Source of the DNA: Sipunculus nudus
Taxonomy: Eukaryota > Annelida > Sipuncula > Golfingiida > Sipunculidae
Reading direction: 5' to 3'
NCBI GenBank assembly: GCA_026874595.1
Contig: CM049309.1
Coordinates: 67,686,926 to 67,750,925 of the forward strand
DNA: 64,000 bases
The position numbers were made by a program, and so were the translations under genes. Positions 25,474-37,303 of this stretch are shown one piece after another. How positions within the stretch are numbered: the stretch's first letter is position 1; every line of letters begins with the position of its first letter. Under the pieces are notes generated by a model. That model was not told the DNA's origin. It saw nothing but the letters and a program-made list of their open reading frames with translations, and made no database searches.

Positions 25474-27402
25474 GTTTTTAGCTCAGCTGACTATAAGTCA
25501 TCTGAGCTATAGTCGTGGTCCATTGTCCGTCGTCCGTCCGTCTGTCCGTCCGTCCGTCCGTCCGTCCGTAGATGTGGCACGTTTTGAAACCGTAAGACCT
25601 AGGATTCCAAAATTCAGCATAATGTTAGATGTCCCCAAGATCTCCTACCAAGCCGAAAACTGGGTCTTTGCGACTTCGTTCCTTTGAGAAATTAAGGAAA
25701 AACCTCAATTTTTTTATTAAAATCCTATTTTCACACTTCAGGACTGCCTAATATCAAAACCACTCATCTGTTTTTCCTCATATTTACCATAAATATTCTT
25801 CCATATAGTTCCTATGTACATGCCAGAAATTAAGTCTGTTAAGTATAAATTCTTTAAGTTATGGGCCCAAACATAATGGACTTTGTAAAAAATCAGGAAA
25901 AATATTTACTCACTTAACATGAAAAATTTTGAAACTAGAGTCTATTTTCCCAAGTATATAACTATGTTTAATTAAGATTCAATTGCTTACCAAAAATTAG
26001 ATCTGAATTTTGTAAATTTTTTAAGTAATTAGCATAAAAATAAAATCAGTACCTTAAATTTTGCCCAACTTTGACCATGGCACGTTTTTTTCCTGTAAGT
26101 ACCATTGATTTAATTTTCACAGCATGTAAACATAAATATTTAATTTGTTTAAATCTGAAATTTGGAAATAAAAGCTTGAAAATTAAGCTAGTTATTGATT
26201 TTTTTCTTGAGGCTCTATTGTAGTCATTTGCTTTGATTAGAGGTTACAGATGCAGGGTCCCACTCCAGGTCACTGGAAGTCAGCTATGCCAGGGTTTCTG
26301 ATTTGTTACAGTCACTGGGGGAGATCCCCTGCTGTGACAGGTGTACAGTTATTCTCATATCACCACCCCCAATATCACCCCCCCCCCCCCCCCCCCCCCC
26401 CCGCAAACCCAACCCACCAAGTGTTATGCAGTATTGTTATTGTTTTCACTGTATCTCCTTAATTGTATTGCTGTTTCCACTCTAATATGCAAAAACTTTC
26501 CTTGAAAAAGTAATTCAAAGTGTTATCCAGAAGATGCAATGTTGTGTAATGTAGCATTTTTAAAGAAATCATTTTTCTTTTAAATCATTTTACCAATCAT
26601 AATGGAACCCATCAGTATGCTTAAATTATGATAAAATATGAAGCACATTATGGATAAATAAAGACACAATTAAAAATTGTGAAATCTTAATCAAGTATTT
26701 TTTTTAGATCTTTATTGTTTTGCAGATTTAAAAGATATATTTTTGTGGTAAAAAATAAATAAACATTTGTATGCATGATGTGGTGTTATCTGACAAGATT
26801 GAGATTTATGATGATGCAATTGAGAATTATGAATCAACTTTTATATTCAGATATATATGTTATATTGAAAATGTATAGATATATAAACTTAAATTTAAAA
26901 AAAAAATTGATGTGATAAAAAAATGAGGATTTATTACAAACATTTGTTCATTATTTTCCTGCATCAGCAGAATTTGAGATCAGGCTTTGTTTGCCATGTT
27001 TTATGTTGTTAATTAGTTATATTTCAACTGTATACATTTCATAAAAAAAAACATATATTTAATAATATATATTATACAAAAAAAAGATTCGATTGAACAA
27101 ATGTTTAAACTACTGAAATGTCAACAGTTAATCGAAAAGCCAACTAATGATCATGGTAATTGTACAGATCATTTGTTCACAAACTGCTCACATGCTTCAG
27201 TTTCAACATTAGGAAACACATGGTCAGGTCACAAAATATTATTTGCAACAATTTCTTGCTCATCAATACAAACCAATCATATAAACCAACCATGGCCTTT
27301 ATTACCTCTTCCTCTTACACTTTATCTCCATTTGATTTTATTTTAGATTTTTACCTTCAAGGTTAACGTCAGCTGAGCACAGTGACCCATAGGTCCCTTG
27401 TT
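25474..27402 (+). mobile_element. Helentron-like element, family III, copy 3
   Basis: It starts TTTTAGCTCAGCTGACTATA with paired AAGTCATCTGAGCTATAG, then a (GTCCGTC)n run at about 25520-25569. It ends TCAGCTGAGC (27369-27378), then GACCCATAGGTCCCTTGTT (to 27402). The first monomer closely matches copy 2 (CCCCAAGATCTCCTACCAA; CCTAATATCAAAACCACTCA). A poly-C run lies at 26379-26402. The 3' part, about 26240-27360, has no counterpart in copy 2 and contains the endonuclease-like relic described separately. Confidence 0.65.
27101..27346 (+). pseudogene. Possible relic of an EEP-type endonuclease (LINE or Helentron C-terminal domain)
   Basis: An 81-codon frame contains QQLIEKPTNDHGNCTDHLFTN followed by WSGHKILFATI, split here only for description. 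This resembles the C-terminal part of endonuclease/exonuclease/phosphatase domains of non-LTR retroelements and of Helentrons: a QLI-x-x-PT motif, a D-H/L-hydrophobic-TN motif, then S-D-H. The final SDH reads SGH here, so a catalytic position looks lost. Stops lie upstream of the first ATG and the remainder is not similar. It sits just inside the 3' end of the family III element, where a Helentron endonuclease domain would be expected. It could equally be an unrelated LINE fragment. Confidence 0.35.
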
Positions 27403-28003
27403 TTGGTCTGGAGTTATTCTTGTGTACCTGAAATACCTACACATGCTGTGAAACTGTATCTGGAGCAATCTGAATTTAAACTGGTAATTCTTCTTAGGTT
27501 GATCATTTCATTGGGTTCCATTTGTCAGCACCTTGTCTGACCATTAGCCTGTTTGTCTGTGGTACAAAATCTGACCAGTGAGGTAAGGTGTGGATAAAAT
27601 CTGTTTGGATCTGGAATATTGAAAGGCATAGAACCAATTTGATTTACCAGCAGTAATTTTTCATAACTAATTGAATATATGCTGTATTTTACGTGCATCT
27701 TAATATTCTTATAAAAGCTTTTGGATACTTGCACTCTTTGTTTTCACGTATATTATATATTATTGTAATCCAGAAAACATGAGTCTTGTGATCATTGTTT
27801 TCACTCAGATCTGGGTAATTATGTGTGTGTTGGTGTGCAAACCATATGAAGATTTTGATTGCAACTCCCCTGTGTGTTGGTGCATAGAATATGTGACCTA
27901 GGATGACATCTGCCTGTCATTAAGCAGGTTTGTTTATTGCTTGTGCAGCAGAGGGCAATGTGGCACTCTCATTGTGATGTCTCAACATGGGTTACAGTAT
28001 AAA
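27403..28003. other. No recognised feature
   Basis: Non-coding, with no element ends or motifs that I can support. Confidence 0.4.
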
Positions 28004-28900
28004 CTAGAATACAGGTAGTCGACAAGCGACTACATGTATCCACCAAAATCAGAGTGGAACGGGTGAAGTGAGGCATGGATTGAGTGGCAATGGGAAATAG
28101 AGTGAAGTGTTGCATGTAAGCATGGATGTCTGCAGCCGAAATGTGTATGTAGGTTGCGCCACCTATCACAAAATCCAGAAAGCTGTCCAAGTGGTGTACA
28201 TATGCAAAATTTAAGGCAGATAAGTCAAACCACTGCCGAGATATGAGTGGTTTTATCCCACGGCAGACAAACAAACTGACGCTGTGCAAAAATGGCTGCA
28301 GGTGGCGCCACTAGTTTTGCGTATGATAAAGAGCTATGTGAGATCTATACACATGCAAACTTTTGGCCCAATCGATCAAACGGTTCTCGAGATTTGAGCT
28401 TGGATGTCTGCAGCATAAACGTGAATGTAGGTGGCGCCACCTGTCATAAAATCAAGAAAGCTGTCAAGGATGTATAAACCTGCAGAATTTCAGGTGAATT
28501 AGTCAAACCACTGCAGAGATGCAAGTGATTTTAACCCAAGGCAGACGAACAGATGGACACTGTGAAAACATGGTTGCAGGTGGCGCCACCATTTTTGTGT
28601 ATGTTATAAAGCTATCCAAGGGCTACATTTGTACAATTTTTTTTTCCTGATCGGTGAAACGGTTCCCAAGATATGTGGGTTTATGTGTGGAAACAGACGC
28701 ACAAATGGACGCAGAGCGCAGAGGAAAGGTCAGAGGTCAAAACAAAATCGGGGTGCAGCAGTTCACATGTGACCCGAACATAACCCCGGGTTTCGTAAAA
28801 TTCCGCCCAGCGGTTACGGAGAAGTTCTCCGGACACCTACGCGGCGGCAGCAGTGGGCTGAAAACATAGTATCTGCAAGACTCTGTTTTGGCGGATACAA
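28004..28900 (-). mobile_element. Helentron-like element, family I, copy C, apparently complete
   Basis: The CTAG end at 28004-28007 is followed by the GTAGTCG-ACAAG-CGACTAC hairpin and TGTATCCACC-A-AAATCAGAG. The other end carries the same box inverted, CTCTGTTTTGGCGGATACA (28881-28899). Monomers contain GGTGGCGCCACC at 28430 and 28579 and the variant GGTGGCGCCACT near 28302. The unique segment GACGCAGAGCGCAGAGG to GGTTACGGAGAAGTTC lies near the 5' end. Length is about 0.9 kb; no protein-coding content. Confidence 0.75.
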
Positions 28901-29078
28901 TTATAATCATGCAGCGTGATGTGTGACATCATAACAGTTGATGATGTCATATGCACAAAACTTAATGACAGACTACATCAATGTTAATAAATTAACATAC
29001 AGCATGATTATTTGGAAAGACAGTTGTACTTAAATTAGGTTTCACAGTGCAGAATTTCAAATTCTTTTTGTCAAATCT

Positions 29079-32000
29079 TTTTAGCGAACCTGTGAGCTTA
29101 TGCGATGGGGTCGTCGGTCGTCTGTACGTTAACCTATACTATCTTAAAAACGGCAAGAGTTAGCATCACGAAATTTTATGCAAAAAATTAGTCATCTAAA
29201 AAACTATCGGATTTTACTTATTTTTTGGCTAACTTCATTTTCTTAGATTTTTTAGGGAAAAGTTAAAAAAGCTAAAAAATCTTCTTCTCCGAAACTGTTC
29301 AGCCAAATTGTCCAATATTTCACAGAAATGATCCCTGGAACAATCTCTCTCAAGTTTGTTTGAATGGTTTAAGTTCGGTGATTTTTGGCCTAGTTACAGA
29401 TAGTTGAACTTAGTCATCTGTCCAAAAAAGCATACTAAAATTACAATCTTAGAAACAGCTGGAGCTATCATCACCAAATTTTATGCTAATGTTGGTCACA
29501 TGAGTCATATCTGAAATTGAGGTATTGGTGGCGCCACCTGCATCGCCCTTTTTTGTACAGGGGTCATCAGTGCCAATATCATACTGACAGCAACAAAAAA
29601 CTTCTTCTCTGAAACCATATGGCCAAATTGTTTAATATTGCACAAAAATGATCCTAGGGTAGTGCTTTCTGAAGTTTGTTCAAATGGTCTCAGTTCAGTG
29701 ACTTTTGGGTGAGTTATGGGAAGCTGAATTTAGTAATATGCCATAACAGCCCATATTAGCTCAGTGGCTACAAAGATCTTCTTCTCAAGAACCACTGGGC
29801 CAAATTCTTAAATCTCACACATAAATTATCCTTAGATGTTGATAATTCAAGTTTGTTCAAATGGTTTTGGTTCAGTGATTTTTGGCTGAGTTATGGGAAG
29901 CTTAACTTGGCCATTTTGCTTTATTTTCCCATTTTTTGACTGATGCCAGAGGCCAATTTGTTTAATATTTTACAAGAATAATCCCCTGAATAATTCTTAT
30001 AATAATTAATTGTCTTTTATGGTTCCGAAGAATGAATTTTGGCTGAATAATAAAGATTGACTTGAGTCATTTTACCATATATGTTAGCTGTGTGAAGCAG
30101 ATATATCTAGCCTGGAACCAGTTATATCAGCATCCGTTACATCATGCCTCCAGACATTTAGATTTCAGGTTATCTTTGGTTAATATTGACAAGAATGTTT
30201 TTTAAAAACTTTAAAAAAATGTAGATTTATGATTTTAGATATTCCTCATGCCAGGCAATGTTTACAATCACAGGTATACATTAACTCATACTATTGGATT
30301 GACTGGAGCTAGCATCATGAAATTTAATGCAAAAAATTAGCCATCTGAAAAAATCTGCATTTTCTCAGATTTTATAGAGAAAAAGCTAAAAAACCTTAAA
30401 AAATCTTCTCCTCCAAAACGGTCAAGCCAATTTGTTCAATATTTCACAGAAATAATCTTTTATTTCATCTCTCTCAAGTTTGTTCAAATGGTTCAAGTTC
30501 AGTGAATTTTTGCCAAATTACAGGAAGTTGAACCTAGTCATCTGTCCAAAAAAGCATACTAAAATGACAATCTCAGAAACGGCCGGAGCTATCATCACCA
30601 AATTTTCTGCAAGTGTTGGTCACATGAGCCATATATGAAATTCAGGTATTGGTGGTCACCTGCATTGACCTTTTTTTTGTACGGGGATCATTGGTCATCT
30701 GTACATTAACCCATAATTTCTCAGAATAGCAGGAACTACCATCCCCAGATTTTATGCAATAATCTGTCATATATCAAATGTTGTGGGATTCAGCTTATTT
30801 ATGAAAAAACTGCATCTTTTATTATTCTAGATATTTTGATAAAAAGTTTATGAATATGTCAGCATGAAAAAATGCATTTTAGCCAAAGTCTTTCAGTATG
30901 TGTAAACAGTTTTGCCAACAGGCTAAGATTGTGTCTGTATATTTAAATAGGTTAAGAAACTGCCAACTGTTTCAGATTTGGCAATAGATCAAGAGTTCAT
31001 TCAGTGCAGCCAGATATAGGTCAAAAGTTCAGTCAGTGCAGCCAAGCACAAGGCATGTGATCCCTTCATGGGTGACATGTGAACACCTCATGGGCACCAT
31101 GTGATCACCTCATGGGTGTCATGCCTCTCTGGGCTGCATGTGGAGCCAATCTATTTTTTAGCTTTGGCAGACTGCCAACTGTATCAGATTAGGCAACAGG
31201 TCAAGAGTTCACTCAGTGCAGCCAGGTACAGGTCAAAAGTTCACCAAGTCTAGCCAGGTGCAGGTCATGAGTTCACTCAGTGCAGTAGCCTGAGCAAGCA
31301 AATTTGTCACAGTTCAACTGCCTTTCTCACCTAAGCGTGGTCAGCCCCATGCATCAGACTTAAGGTAAGTTTGATGTATTGGCCTGATATTTTGACCTGT
31401 CTATTCATCTTTGATGGGTTTCTCGTTCACAAGACAGGTGTCACCACCTACAATGACTTTTGCACAGTGTGTGACTTTTGTGCCTGCTTATTTCTATAGC
31501 GGAATTTGATATATTATCCTGAAATTGGGCCTATTTATACCTATCGAATAGCTTTGTCATATACAAGACTGGTGGTGCCACCTACAATAATTTTTGCACA
31601 GTGTGTGTCCCTGCTTATTTCTCAGGAGGGGTTTGATATATCAGTCTGAACTTGGGCATATGTATATATCTCTGATAGCTTTGTTGTATACAAGACTGGT
31701 GGTGCCAGCTACAGTCAATTTTAGCTCAGCTGAGGTGTAGGAATGGCGCTTTGTCCGTTGCCATACGGATGTCCGGCTGTCCGTTAGCAGGGCACAAATC
31801 GTAACAGCTGGTCCTAGAAACTTCTACGTGATAATCCAGGTAGGTCAATAAAAAATCCCCCTGGAAACCTGAAATTAGGTAACTGCGACCTATATTCTTT
31901 GAGCTACGGGGCTTAAAAGTACCCCCCAGAATAGTAAGAAATTTGATACAAAACCTCCAATTACTTGATAATTAATGCATGGTTTGTCTTGAATCTTGCC

Positions 32001-32690
32001 TTGAATATTGACTATGACTAGTTTTGTCAGTTCCTGAAACGTGGTGGCGCCACCTGTATTTTTTCTATTTTAACAAATATTTTTCTATTTATTTACTAAA
32101 AATAAACTGGCTTCAAACTTGATTTAATAATGACCAACCACATAAGTAAATTCATTTTGATTACCAGGGTCCAGCCATCTTAAGTTGAAGGTCACAGGAG
32201 CCACATCTTTAAAAAGATTGTGGATGCACTGTAAATCAAACTTTTCATCCTGAACTTTCCAACGTTCACACATGGCTTACTTGCCTAAAGTGAGGAAACC
32301 TGTAGAATTTGAGGTTATCTGGTCAGAGGTCAAGGTCACTTTTTAAAAGATTGTTACAATAATCCTAATGCTGCAAGTTCAAGGATATTAAGTTCTAAGA
32401 TTTTTTGGTCACAAGGTCATTGGTTAAGGTCACAGGACTGTCAGTCTGAAAAATTTCTTTAAAAATATCCTTATAGACAAATTCAGCTGAGCATTGAGAC
32501 CCATGGGTCCCTAGTTGTGTTGTGTGCACCCATGCCAGAATTTCAGCAGTGATGTTTGTGTAATTGTTTCTTATTCAAAATGTTTAGTACCTGCATTGTT
32601 CATATACATGAGAAGTAATGTTCCAGCATTGAAGCATTATACCTGGTGTATTTCCCAATGCACAGGTTAGCATTAGGCCTGTAGGCCTTG
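29079..32690 (+). mobile_element. Helentron-like element, family IV, copy 1 (hosts a family III insertion)
   Basis: The 5' end is TTTTTAGCGAACCTGTGAGC, then GGTCGTCGGTCGTCTG and GTTAACC. The 3' end carries the box inverted as CACAGGTTAGC (32661 onward), then the hairpin AGGCCT-GT-AGGCCT and CTTG before TTT (32690). The core has diverged repeats with CTTCTTCTCC and CCAAATTGT-type motifs and GTATTGGTGGCGCCACC (29523). A smaller internal array reads AAGAGTTCACTCAGTGCAGC (about 30990-31290). Family III copy 4 is inserted at about 31718-32514. The assignment of both ends to one element rests on the matching boxes and on the same pairing in copy 2. Confidence 0.55.
31718..32514 (+). mobile_element. 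Helentron-like element, family III, copy 4, nested in family IV
   Basis: It begins TTTTAGCTCAGCTGAGGTG with GTCCGTTGCC and GTCCGGCTGTCCG, and carries GTGGTGGCGCCACCTG (box at 32043). It ends TTCAGCTGAGC, then GACCCATGGGTCC and CTAGTT (CTAG at 32511-32514). The internal region resembles copy 1 (GAATCTTCT/GAAACTTCTACG, GATACAAAA). Part of the 5' hairpin is missing. Confidence 0.6.
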
Positions 32691-32939
32691 TTTCATACCA
32701 AATTTAGGTGAAGATTAATACAAGGTTTATGCCATTTATTTGAAGTTTCTACCTTTAACAATAAAATAGTAATGATCACCTGAATTTCCCTTAAAATGAG
32801 CCCGAAATGGGGTCATTTTGCAGATAAGAACAGATTGCAGTTTCAAGAATAAGTTATATAAGTTAAATATTATCTTGCAGACTTTGTTTCATTGCATTAT
32901 AAGATTGCCATACATTGACTGGGTTTGATCATGTTTTAG
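32691..32939. other. Intronic sequence before DIPP exon 2
   Basis: A short non-repeat stretch between the 3' end of the family IV element and the splice acceptor TGTTTTAG at 32932-32939. Confidence 0.5.
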
Positions 32940-33095
32940 GTGCTGTTAGTGACAGCCAGTAAGAAGCAGGACCGCTGGGTGGTGCCTGGGGGCGGGGTAG
33001 AGCCAGCTGAGGGTACAGAGGAGGCGGCCATCAGGGAAGCGTTAGAGGAGGCGGGAGTACGAGGAGGATTGACTCGATCACTTGGCATTTTTGAG
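32940..33095 (+). CDS. NUDT3: DIPP (NUDT3-type Nudix hydrolase), exon with complete Nudix box
   Basis: This exon encodes 52 residues, VLLVTASKKQDRWVVPGGG onward to SLGIFE. The Nudix signature G-x5-E-x7-R-E-U-x-E-E-x-G-U is complete, ending REALEEAGV, with Ala where a larger aliphatic is usual. The glutamates bind the divalent metals used to hydrolyse the diphosphate. DIPPs remove the beta-phosphate from PP-InsP5 and bis-PP-InsP4 and also cleave diadenosine polyphosphates; they are mostly cytoplasmic. The acceptor ATGTTTTAG precedes 32940 and the donor GAG|GTGAGG follows 33095; phase is 0 at both ends. The boundaries coincide with those of vertebrate NUDT3 exon 2. The exon is clearly more GC-rich than its introns. 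The N-terminal exon (RTYD...AACLC in vertebrates) was not found in the window. Confidence 0.92.
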
Positions 33096-34826
33096 GTGAG
33101 GCAGATTCATCTTCAGTGAGTCTCACCTGATTGTCTGTGTGACATAGGTGAGATGTGTTATGATAAAGTTTTTGTGAAAATGATATTTACAGATAAAATT
33201 GTAACTGCATTCTCAAATATAAACAATTTTCACACCGCAAATTAAAACCACTGTCAAACCATTTTGAATGCGAATTGAGCATTCATAAGGCAGTCAAAGC
33301 ATTTTCAAACTGTTTTGGCCAAAATGTTTTGGATCAAGCTCAGGAGGCGGTGTCAAACTGTTTTGAATGTGAAATTGTTTTATCCGTTTTGCTAAAGTTT
33401 TGTGTGAAAGCACAATTTGCATTCAATCCAGTTTAAACCTAGTTTGCAAGCAGAAACTAGGGCACAGGGCAAGTGTGAATGCTTGTGTCAGCATGTTGTA
33501 ACATTGTTCTACATGTGAAATGTACACCTCATGTATTGGTGTTAGATGCCCATGTGAACATACAACACTGATTCAAATAGATTTACATCATTTTAAAAAC
33601 ATTATGTGCATTAAAGGGGTAAATGCTAGTTTAAATTTGTCAGCTTTGTCCTTTAAAAAAAATGTGGCACTACTGTACGTTTTGTCATATTTAATCTTCA
33701 GTTCATCATATCAAATCAAGTAAAGGTAGAGTTATAATTTGCTGCCATATAACCACAATTCTTTTCTGTTTCCCCAGGGAGCTTTAGTCCATTTTTGACA
33801 GATTATTGAGATAAAAAGAATAGGGGGACAGTGTTAGTGGAAAAGAGAATGAATGTGCAGGAAAAGGACCTCTACTCAGAAGTGTTCTCTTATCCACGCA
33901 AAGACCAATCAGATGGCAAAGCAGATGATATCAGTAAAAAACCATTGATGCATTATTAACAAAACCAAGTGTTATTTCTAGATTATTGATGCCCGAACAT
34001 CATCAGTCAATCAGATAATGGCTTTGATATTTCCTCAATGTGCCATGTATCTTACATGGAACAATACAAGGTTAAATGTTTGTGAATGAATCTCAGGTAT
34101 GCTGGATTAAATATATTGTTTTGATTTTTCCCGCTGCTTCATGCAACCAGCATGGTTCTAGAAATTCACAGTTTTCCTGCTCTCCAAACCAATGCCTGAT
34201 TATTGCTCCAGAAGTAAGCTATCCCCTTGGGTGTCATGGCAATGGGATGACAATAAAGAACCAGTAACCCTTGGCGATGAAAGATTGATATTCTACTTGC
34301 AGACTATTTTAAACTGGCAGACACACCATATTCTTTCTAATATTTCCTTTTGCTAATGCATAATTCATGATGTGGACAGCTTGGCCACTTTTTGAATCAA
34401 GGAGTATTGCTCCAGAAGAAAGTGACCACCTTGAGTGTTACAAATATAAAATAACATAAAACAGGAGATATAGCCTGACTGATCTATGTTCAGTTGTCCA
34501 GGACACAACTTACTCTTGATGAGTTCTGGTTTATGAGTCATATAAAAGCACTGCTGTTGTCTGTACAATCTTCTTCAGCATGGAACCTTAAGGGCCATTT
34601 TTGTGTCAGTTTTTATTCCACACTTCTGTGGTTGTAGGTCAATAAAACTCTGGAGACAGTGCAAGTACTGGGGGTTTAATGTTTGATGAGAGTTTCCCCA
34701 GTTGAAGGTGATAAAATATTGACACTACTTTCTGAGAAAACCATAAACCTTGGCACATCCTTTTGAAGGTATATAACATGAACTGGTACTTGCTTGTACT
34801 GTAATGCTGCATTTATTGGATATTTT
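33096..34826. other. DIPP intron, first part, without recognised repeats
   Basis: AT-rich intronic sequence. Short open frames near 33520, 34076 and 34365 carry no recognisable motifs. Confidence 0.5.
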
Positions 34827-37303
34827 TAGCGAACCTGTGAGCTTATGCGAAGGTGCGGTGTCGAGCGTCGTCTGTCATGCGTCGTGCGTCGTCTGTACGT
34901 TAACCATAGCTATCTCAAAAATGGCAGGAGCTAGCATCACCAATTTTTTTGCAAATAATTAGTCATCTGAAAAACTCTATCGGATTTTTATGCCCCCGCC
35001 ACAAAGTGGCCGGGGCATATAGTTTTACCCATGTCCGTCATTCCGTCCTTCCGTCATTCCTAAATTAAACAGTTGTACGGACTTTTTTTTCGCAATGCCT
35101 GCAGATATTGGCCTAATTTTTGGTGTGTGGGCAGATATAGACCAGTTACAGATCGAGTTCGCGTTTCGTCCTGGTTGACCTACTTTTGACCGTTTTACGG
35201 CTCCTGAACATAGAAAATTTCATGAAAAATATGAAATTTCATGACAAATACACATGTACGGACTTTTTTTCGCAGTGCCTGCAGATATTGGCCTGATTTT
35301 TGGTGTGTGCACAGATATAGACCAGTTACAGATCGAGTTCGCGTTTCGTCCCGGTTGACCTACTTTTGACCGTTGTACAAACATAGAAAATTTCATGAAA
35401 AATAGAAATATTCATGAAAGATACACATGTACAGACATTTTTTCGCAATGCCTGCAGATATTGGCCTGATTTTTGGTGTTGGGGCAGATTTAGACCTGTT
35501 ACAGATCGAGTTCACGTTTCGTCCTGGTTGACCTACTTTTGACTGTTTTACGGCTCCTGAACATAGAAAATTTTTATGAAAAATATGAAATATCATGACA
35601 AATACACATGTACGGACTTTTTTTCGCAATGCCTGCAGATATTGGCCTGATTTTTGGTGTGTGGCCAGATATTGACCAGTTACAGATTGAGTTCGCATTT
35701 CGTCCTGGTTGACCTACTTTTGACTGTTTTACGGCTCCTGAACATAGAAAATTTCATGTAAAACATAAATTTTCATGACAAATACACTTTTACAGACTTT
35801 TCATCACAATACCTGCAGATATTGGCCTGATTTTTGGTGTGTGGGCAGATAATGACCAGTTACAGATCAAGTTCACGTTTTGTCCCAGTTGACCTATTTT
35901 TGACCGTTTGACGGTGCTCTAACAAAGAAAATTTCATAAAAAGGTGCATATGTATGGACTTTTTTTCGCAGTGCCTGCAGATACGGGCCTGATTTTTGGT
36001 GTGTAGGCAGATAATGACCAGTTACAGATCGAGTTCTTGTTTTCTCTCAGTTGACCTACTTTTGACCATTTGACTGCTCCTGAACATAGAAAGTTTCATG
36101 AAAAATATAAATTTTCATAACAAATGCATATGTACTTACTTTTTTTCCTCAATGCCTGCAGATACCACCCTGATTTTTTATGTGTGGGCAGATAATGACA
36201 GTTACAGATCGAGTTCGCGTTTCATCCCGGTTGACCTACTTTTGATTGTTTTACGGCTCCTAAACATAGAAAATTTCATGAAAGACAGAAATTTTTATGG
36301 AAAATGCACATGTATGGACTTTTTTTCACAATGCCTGCATATACTGGCATGATTTTTGGTGTGTTGCTTGATAATGACCCGTTACAGATCGAGTTTGCAT
36401 TTTGCCCTTGTTGACCTACTTTTGACCATACGACACCTCCTGAACTTAAAAAAATTTTCAAAATTTTACAAATGTTTCTAATTTGCCCAAGGCGGGGGCA
36501 TTCGTGTTGTTCCGACACATCTAGTGTTTATTTTTTTTCTAACTGCATTTTCTTAGATTTTATAGGGAAAAAGCTAAAAAAGCTTTAAAAATCTTCTTCT
36601 CCAAAACTGTCCAGCCAAATTGTCCAATATTTCACAGAAATGATCCGTGGAATAATCTCTCTCAAGTTTGTTTGAATGGTTCCAGTTTGGAGATTTTTGG
36701 CTGAGTTACAGGAGGTTGAACTTAGTCATCTGTCCAAAAAAGCACACTAAATTAAAATCTCAGAAACAGCTAGAGCTATAATCACCAAATTTTATACCAA
36801 TGTTTGTCACATATGTCATATCTGAAATTGAGGTATTGGTGGCGCCACCTACATTGATCTTTTTTTTACAAGCGAAAATGTAATTTTAAACTTTTCTAGC
36901 TTATACACTGATTTATGATGAAATTGTTAAGCTGATTGGTTTAAACTTTACAAGAATTATTCTATGGTAGGGTTCTGCCAGTTTTATAAGAATAGATAGG
37001 GTAAATAAAGCTTTAAAAAAGCATTGTAGCCAATTGAAAAAGGCTTTCTGTGTTTGAAAACAGATTTGACAACATGCTGAGTTTCAGCAGCTAAGTCAAG
37101 AGGTCACTCAGTACAACCAGGTGGGGTCCAGACATCACCATGGCAACTGACCTGGCTCTGGCGCATGTCTAGACAATGTGTATGGACATCTAGACACAGC
37201 GTCTAGACGTCTAGACACAATTTCTAGCACAGAATTCCCAGATTATTGGAACTATATCTTTCAGCTGTTTGAAAAAAGATTTGTCATCTAAAAAATTATT
37301 GGA
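34827..37303 (+). mobile_element. Helentron-like element, family IV, copy 3, split by a family V insertion
   Basis: The 5' end, TTTTTAGCGAACCTGTGAGC (34827 on), is followed by GTCGTGCGTCGTCTGTACG and GTTAACC. Sequence matching copy 1 then breaks at about 34988 and resumes at about 36525. It runs through CTTCTTCTCCAAAACTGTCC and the box GGTGGCGCCACC (36838) to a CACTCAGTACAACCAGG segment like that of copy 1. The 3' inverted box and hairpin are not seen before copy 2 starts, so this copy is 3'-truncated or was overwritten. Confidence 0.55.
34989..36524 (+). mobile_element. Helentron-like element, family V, copy 1, nested in family IV
   Basis: The left end is a 14-bp-stem hairpin, TATGCCCCCGCCAC-AAA with its complement (34989-35019, one mismatch), then GTCCGTCATTCCGTCC. 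The core has about eight tandem monomers of about 180 bp, recognised by CGCAATGCCTGCAGATA and GTTGACCTACTTTTGA, starting near 35075, 35254, 35427, 35606, 35786, 35948, 36128 and 36309. The right end has the inverted box GGCGGGGGCAT, the hairpin GTGTTGTTCCGACAC and AT-CTAG (36521-36524). Both flanks continue as family IV sequence. Confidence 0.72.

Noticed and set aside
25540-25570. GTCCGTC run as an ordinary microsatellite
   Set aside because: It is locally repetitive, but it occurs at the same place in several element families, so it was treated as part of their 5' module.
35040-36440. CRISPR array
   Set aside because: The roughly 180-bp units repeat over their whole length without short direct repeats and unique spacers. 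They are tandem monomers of a eukaryotic element.
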